Source of the DNA: Chryseobacterium sp.
Lineage (GTDB): Bacteria; Bacteroidota; Bacteroidia; Flavobacteriales; Weeksellaceae
Assembly: GCF_029240215.1 (NCBI RefSeq)
Contig: NZ_JARBTK010000002.1
Coordinates: 248,001-312,000 of the forward strand
Length of the DNA: 64,000 nt
Reading direction: 5' to 3'
Shown: positions 59,579-64,000 of the stretch, in pieces
Layout: every line of letters starts with the position of its first letter
How positions within the stretch are numbered: position 1 is the stretch's first letter
Notes under the pieces: generated by a model
What the model saw: the letters and a program-made list of their open reading frames with translations, nothing else
Told to the model about the DNA's origin: nothing
Databases searched by the model: none
Translations under genes and position numbers: made by a program

Positions 59579-62107
59579 TTAAGAGGATTTTTCAGCCGAC
59601 TTTTTAGTCTTCTGTGTTTTTCCTTCTAAACCGTCTATAGCTTCATTTAAATCTAAAGTTACCGTTTCACCTTCAGTTAATTGTTTGTTTACCAACATTT
59701 CTGCCAATAAATCTTCAATATACTTCTGGATTGCTCTTTTCAATGGTCTTGCACCAAAATCTTTATCCCAACCTTTTTCAGAGATGAAATCTTTGGCTTC
59801 AGTAGTTAAATCTACTTTATAACCTAGTTTCTCAAGTCTTGAATACAGTTTTCCTAATTCGATATCGATAATTCTTGAAATATCATTTCTCTCAAGAGAG
59901 TTGAAGATCACAATATCATCAATTCTGTTTAAGAATTCCGGAGCAAATGCTTTTTTAAGAGCGTTTTCAATGGTACTTCTCGTTCTAGAATCTGAATTCG
60001 TTTTCTTAGCATTGGTTCCAAATCCTACACCATCACCGAAGTCTTTAATATCTCTGGTTCCGATGTTTGAAGTAAGGATGATAATTGTATTTCTAAAATC
60101 AATTTTTCTTCCTAAGCTGTCGGTAACGTGACCTTCATCTAAGATTTGTAACAAGATATTGAATACATCCGGATGCGCTTTTTCAATTTCATCTAAAAGA
60201 ACGACTGCATAAGGTTTTCTTCTTACCGCCTCAGTTAATTGTCCGCCTTCTTCATATCCAACGTATCCCGGAGGAGCACCAACCAATCTGGAAACAGCGA
60301 ATTTCTCCATATATTCACTCATGTCAATTCTGATCAATGCTTCGTCAGAATCAAAGAGTTCTCTTGCCATAACTTTAGCCAGCTCAGTTTTACCAACACC
60401 CGTTGTTCCTAAGAAGATGAATGTTCCAATCGGTCTGTTCGGATCTTTCAATCCTGCTCTGTTTCTTTGGATAGCCTTCACTACTTTTTTTACAGCATCT
60501 TCCTGACCGATTACTTTTCCATTAAGGTTAGTATCCATTCCAGCTAATTTATCCAGCTCGTTCTTACCAACTTTCGTTACAGGAACGCCGCTCATCATGG
60601 ATACTACTTCAGCAACACTTTCTTCAGATACTGTTTCTTTCTTCTCTTTGACATCTTTATCCCATTGATCCTGAGCAGAATTTAATTCCATCTGCAAACG
60701 CTCTTCTTCGTCTTTCAGCTTTCTTGCTTCCAGATAATCCTGAGCTTTTACAGCTTTCTGCTTCAGTTCTTTGATGTCTTCAATTTTCTTTTCAAAATCA
60801 ATGATTTCGGTGGGAACCTTCATGTTTTTAATATAAACACGAGATCCCGCTTCGTCCATTGCATCAATCGCCTTGTCCGGTAAAAATCGGTCTGTAATAT
60901 ATCTTGATGTCAAATTGACACAAGCTAAAATTGCTTCTTCAGTATAAACAACATTGTGGTGTTCTTCATATTTATCTTTGATCTGATTTAAAATCTGAAT
61001 AGTTTCCTCAATATTGGTAGGTTCTACCATTACTTTTTGGAATCTTCTTTCTAAAGCACCATCTTTTTCGATATACTGACGATATTCATCTAAAGTAGTA
61101 GCACCAATACATTGAATTTCACCTCTTGCTAAAGCCGGCTTAAACATATTGGATGCATCCAAACTTCCTGTAGAACTTCCTGCGCCAACAATCGTGTGCA
61201 GCTCATCAATAAATAAAATTACGTCACGGTTCTTTTCAAGTTCCGTCATGATCGCTTTCATTCTTTCCTCAAACTGACCACGGTATTTTGTTCCGGCAAC
61301 TAAACTCGCCAAATCTAAAGTGATCACTCTTTTACCAAAAAGAACTCTTGAAACTTTTTTCTGTTGAATTCTTAAAGCCAAACCTTCAGCGATGGCAGAT
61401 TTACCAACTCCAGGCTCACCAATCAACAACGGATTGTTTTTCTTTCTTCTTGATAAGATCTGAGAAACTCTTTCGATTTCTTTCTCACGACCGATTACAG
61501 GGTCCAATTTCCCATCTCTTGCCAAAGAAGTCAAGTCTCTACCAAAGTTATCCAAAGTTGGAGTCTTACTTTTTGCAGAACCCAGATTTCCTGTAGGCTT
61601 TCTCATCTGCTCAAATTCTTCTCTGTCATCATCATCATCGTAAGCCGAGTTTTGTGGAGCTTGTCCGGAATTTTTCAGCATTGTCTGGTACTCTTTTGAA
61701 ACTCCTTCATAATCAATGTCGTAAGCTCCTAAAATATTTGAAGTAGGATCTTCATATTTGTATAGAATGCCTAAAAGCAGGTGAACGGTATTGATCTCGT
61801 TGCTTTTGTATTGTCTGCATTCTAATTCTGCACGTTTAATGGAATGATCTGCCATTTTGGTGAAAGAAATATTGGTAACCTCCTCAGAAATAGGATTTAG
61901 ACTTGCTGTATTTAAAGTTTCAATTTTTCTTCTGATTTGTGTTAAATCGGCATTCAGCCCTTGAAGGATTTCTTTTGCAGAGTTTTCTGTTTTTATAATA
62001 CCTAAAAGTAGATGTTCTGTATTAAGAAATTCACTTTTCAGCCGCTTAGCTTCATTTTTGCTTTGTTTGAACACTTGGCTCAAACCTTGTGAAAACTTAT
62101 AATCCAT
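59579..62107 (-). CDS. clpC: AAA+ unfoldase ClpC
   Basis: This 842-residue chaperone has N-terminal Clp-N repeats (about residues 1-140), a first AAA+ module with GEPGVGKSAIAEG and arginine-finger region, a UVR-like middle motif (DYLEARKLKDEEERLQ, about 430-445) and a second AAA+ module with FLGTTGVGKTELAK. With ClpP it degrades substrates, and the middle domain is where adaptors such as McsB bind in Bacillus. I chose the ATG at 62107 (MDYKFSQGL); a TTG upstream would add five residues. Confidence 0.95.
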   Translation of the reverse strand: MDYKFSQGLSQVFKQSKNEAKRLKSEFLNTEHLLLGIIKTENSAKEILQGLNADLTQIRRKIETLNTASLNPISEEVTNISFTKMADHSIKRAELECRQYKSNEINTVHLLLGILYKYEDPTSNILGAYDIDYEGVSKEYQTMLKNSGQAPQNSAYDDDDDREEFEQMRKPTGNLGSAKSKTPTLDNFGRDLTSLARDGKLDPVIGREKEIERVSQILSRRKKNNPLLIGEPGVGKSAIAEGLALRIQQKKVSRVLFGKRVITLDLASLVAGTKYRGQFEERMKAIMTELEKNRDVILFIDELHTIVGAGSSTGSLDASNMFKPALARGEIQCIGATTLDEYRQYIEKDGALERRFQKVMVEPTNIEETIQILNQIKDKYEEHHNVVYTEEAILACVNLTSRYITDRFLPDKAIDAMDEAGSRVYIKNMKVPTEIIDFEKKIEDIKELKQKAVKAQDYLEARKLKDEEERLQMELNSAQDQWDKDVKEKKETVSEESVAEVVSMMSGVPVTKVGKNELDKLAGMDTNLNGKVIGQEDAVKKVVKAIQRNRAGLKDPNRPIGTFIFLGTTGVGKTELAKVMARELFDSDEALIRIDMSEYMEKFAVSRLVGAPPGYVGYEEGGQLTEAVRRKPYAVVLLDEIEKAHPDVFNILLQILDEGHVTDSLGRKIDFRNTIIILTSNIGTRDIKDFGDGVGFGTNAKKTNSDSRTRSTIENALKKAFAPEFLNRIDDIVIFNSLERNDISRIIDIELGKLYSRLEKLGYKVDLTTEAKDFISEKGWDKDFGARPLKRAIQKYIEDLLAEMLVNKQLTEGETVTLDLNEAIDGLEGKTQKTKKSAEKSS

Positions 62108-62264
62108 AATATTGTATCTCAAATTGGAATAACGACAACATTTATCGTTTATTCTTAATCTAAATTACAAATATTTTACCAAATATCAATTAATGACTTT
62201 ATGGCAGAAAAAAGTTTTTTATCTTACTGAAAATGACTATGTTTGTTATCCTCAAAATTTCAAA

Positions 62265-62489
62265 ATGAGTTCCGAAATTACAAATTACATCGGTTATGCC
62301 GCTTCAGTTTTCATCGTTTTGAGTTTTATACTTAAAGATTTAACCAAAATCAGAATTGTCAATTTGGTAGGATGCATCTGTTTTGTCATCTATGGAATTT
62401 TCAGCGGAATGCTTTGGCCGGTCATTATTCCAAACGCAATCATCTGTTTTGTACAGGTTTATCATTTACTGACTGCAAAGAAAAAGTAA
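62265..62489 (+). CDS. Small multi-helix membrane protein
   Basis: This 74-residue protein, MSSEITNYIGYAASVFIVLS, has three hydrophobic segments, resembling the small YgjV/SemiSWEET-like membrane proteins of Flavobacteriia by pattern only. The ATG at 62265 is preferred to one 24 codons upstream because the longer N-terminus is not conserved-looking. Its stop overlaps the next start (TAATG). Confidence 0.6.
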   Translation: MSSEITNYIGYAASVFIVLSFILKDLTKIRIVNLVGCICFVIYGIFSGMLWPVIIPNAIICFVQVYHLLTAKKK

Positions 62490-63586
62490 TGAAGCGAAAA
62501 AAAGTCCTTACTTCAGCATTCAGCAATCTTTACACCGATCAGAGAATCGAGAAAGTATGCAGAACATTACACGAAAACGGCTATGAAATTGAATTGATTG
62601 GAAACAATTGGGGTGGCGAAGAGCAAATGCAGCGCCCTTATCAGTTTTCAAGAATAAACCTTATTTCTAAAACTTTAAAGACTGCTTATTTTGAATTTAA
62701 CTGGAAGTTGTATCATGAGCTAAAGAAAAAAGCTGACGAAAATACCATTCTTCACGCCAATGATCTCGATGCTTTACTGCCAAATTATCTTCTGTCTAAA
62801 AAATTAAATATTCCTCTTGTATTCGACAGTCATGAAATTTTTTCGGAAATGCCTGCTGTTCAAGGTAAAATGTCTCAGAAATTATGGCGTTATCTGCAAA
62901 ATAAAATTGTTCCGAATCTGAAATTCATGATTACAGCAAGCGGAAGTTATGCAAAATGGTTTAATAATAAATATGGAATTAAACCTATTGTCATTCAAAA
63001 TGCTCCTAAAAAGATTAATTTTTCATTTGAAATTCCGAACAACAATCCGAAAATACTTTTATATCAAGGTGCAATCAATCCTTTTCGGGGAATTGATAAA
63101 GCCATTTTGGCAATGCACCATCTTGAAAATGTTATTTTTAAAATTGCCGGAGACGGACCGAGAAAAAAGGAGTATGAAGATTTAGTTCTAAAGGAAAATC
63201 TGCAGCATAAAATTCAGTTTTTAGGCAAATTGCTTCCAGAAGATTTAAGGAAAATTACTTTAGCTGCAGATTTGGGAATGAGCATCGAGGAAAATGGCGG
63301 CAAAAGTTATGAATTTTCACTTCCGAATAAAGTTTTAGACTGCATTCAGGCACGAGTTCCTTTAATTTTATCTCCTCTTCCTGAAATGACTAATATTAAA
63401 AGACAATTTAATATTGGTGAAATTATAGAAAATCACCAACCTGAAAACATTGCTAAAGCGATCAGTTTAGTTTTAAATAAAGGAAGAAAAAATTATCAAT
63501 CTGAATTGGAGAAAGCTTCCGAAATTCTTTGTTGGGAAAATGAAGAAGTGAAACTGTTGGAGGTTTTTGAAAGAGCTTCTCTTTGA
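62489..63586 (+). CDS. Glycosyltransferase (GT4-like)
   Basis: This 365-residue GT-B protein has N-terminal domain phrases FDSHEIFSEMPA and C-terminal ILLYQGAINPFRGIDKAI, followed by FKIAGDGPRKKEYED and SLPNKVLDCIQARVPLILSP, the E/D-rich donor-site pattern of GT4. It probably builds surface polysaccharide or glycolipid. The ATG at 62489 overlaps the preceding gene's stop, so the two are coupled. Confidence 0.85.
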   Translation: MKRKKVLTSAFSNLYTDQRIEKVCRTLHENGYEIELIGNNWGGEEQMQRPYQFSRINLISKTLKTAYFEFNWKLYHELKKKADENTILHANDLDALLPNYLLSKKLNIPLVFDSHEIFSEMPAVQGKMSQKLWRYLQNKIVPNLKFMITASGSYAKWFNNKYGIKPIVIQNAPKKINFSFEIPNNNPKILLYQGAINPFRGIDKAILAMHHLENVIFKIAGDGPRKKEYEDLVLKENLQHKIQFLGKLLPEDLRKITLAADLGMSIEENGGKSYEFSLPNKVLDCIQARVPLILSPLPEMTNIKRQFNIGEIIENHQPENIAKAISLVLNKGRKNYQSELEKASEILCWENEEVKLLEVFERASL

Positions 63587-63627
63587 TTTTTGTTATTTCT
63601 TTGTTTCTTAGAATAATTTCAAAGAAA

Positions 63628-63710
63628 TTTGTCAATTCGTAGGTACACTAGGTGGAGTATTAGGAAATAGAATGGAAAGATTTGTGTCTAGATCCCTACG
63701 GGATGACAAA
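63628..63710. repeat. Dispersed palindromic element, degraded copy 3
   Basis: The outer arms read TTTGTCAATTCGTAGG and, on the other strand, TTTGTCATCCCGTAGGG, an imperfect inverted repeat with the same core as copies 1 and 2 (GTCATTCCGTAGGAATCT). The middle has diverged. Confidence 0.55.
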
Positions 63711-63780
63711 CTTTTTATGTTTCTTATAATAAATCAATTTTCATATTAAATCAGTTTTAAATTATCTTTTTTAAATTGGT

Positions 63781-63788
63781 TATCTTTG
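63781..63788 (+). promoter_or_regulatory. Putative sufE -7 box (TATCTTTG)
   Basis: TATCTTTG matches TAnnTTTG and lies 20 bases ahead of the sufE ATG. No TTG at a proper distance was seen. Confidence 0.4.
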
Positions 63789-63808
63789 CCAAAAGAAAGT
63801 ATAGAAAA

Positions 63809-64000
63809 ATGACCATTAAAGAAAATCAGCAGGAAATAATTGACGAATTTGCTTTTCTTGAAGACTGGGAGCAGAAATATGAATATATCATTGATCTGGG
63901 TAAAGAACTGAAAGGTCTTCCGGACGAAAAGAAAACTGATGACAATCTTATCAAAGGTTGTCAGAGTAAAGTGTGGATTGATGCTGAATTTAAAGATGGA
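63809..64000 (+). CDS. sufE: SufE-like sulphur acceptor (truncated by window end)
   Basis: 64 residues are visible before the window ends. LEDWEQKYEYIIDLGKEL and IKGCQSKVW, with the acceptor cysteine at residue 51, match the SufE family, which takes sulphur from SufS for iron-sulphur cluster assembly. The ATG at 63809 gives MTIKENQQEII. The rest lies outside the window. Confidence 0.88.
   Translation, partial: MTIKENQQEIIDEFAFLEDWEQKYEYIIDLGKELKGLPDEKKTDDNLIKGCQSKVWIDAEFKDG

Overview
The window looks like chromosomal DNA of a low-GC Bacteroidota, most likely a Chryseobacterium-like member of the Flavobacteriia. The evidence is AT-rich intergenic DNA, starts without Shine-Dalgarno sequences, -7 boxes of the TAnnTTTG type, lineage-typical genes (a MurF-alanine racemase fusion, a SprE/PorW-like secretion lipoprotein, a carboxypeptidase-regulatory-like TonB receptor, LytS/LytTR signalling with 2TM proteins) and dispersed palindromes common in this group. 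The species call is inference. No rRNA, tRNA, CRISPR array, insertion sequence or prophage was seen.

Layout. 1-7.6 kb: a truncated SPFH protein, a Nudix regulator, a DUF1579 lipoprotein, lepA, a secreted unknown, and an ECF sigma operon (sigma factor, membrane anti-sigma-like protein with a duplicated N-terminus, secreted Spy-like protein). 7.7-17.5 kb: a 14-copy heptamer tandem repeat, then DUF2520, SIMPL, KdsC-like, Maf and SprE-like genes facing tsaB, an SDR, yraN, a DoxX-like gene, an LD-carboxypeptidase and a LysE exporter. 17.7-21.4 kb: a TSP3-repeat protein, rnr and two small unknown genes joined by overlapping stop/start codons. 21.6-27.4 kb: rpiB, a 713-bp AT-rich gap with DnaA-box-like sites, pgk, a methyltransferase, and mnmG flanked by two perfect parS palindromes. 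The parS pair suggests that this is the origin-proximal domain and that the rpiB-pgk gap is a candidate oriC.

27.5-39.6 kb: ybeY, a patatin-Omp85 protein, murF-alr, tdk, an acidic repeat protein, rsmI, fabG, a TPR-LuxR regulator and guaC. 39.7-42.1 kb: a three-gene unit of a divergent Lgt-like membrane enzyme, a tiny membrane protein and a radical SAM protein resembling tetraether lipid synthase. This is the best candidate in the window for an undescribed lipid or lipoprotein modification system.

42.3-52.3 kb: surE, a tail-specific protease, sodC, a TonB receptor with a partner gene, and a LytS kinase fused to a 2TM domain, followed by three stand-alone 2TM proteins and a LytTR regulator. 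52.4-64 kb: small secreted and membrane unknowns, two SDR genes divergent from an HxlR regulator across a seven-copy GTAAC array, mnmA, an outer-membrane barrel, clpC, a glycosyltransferase and a truncated sufE.
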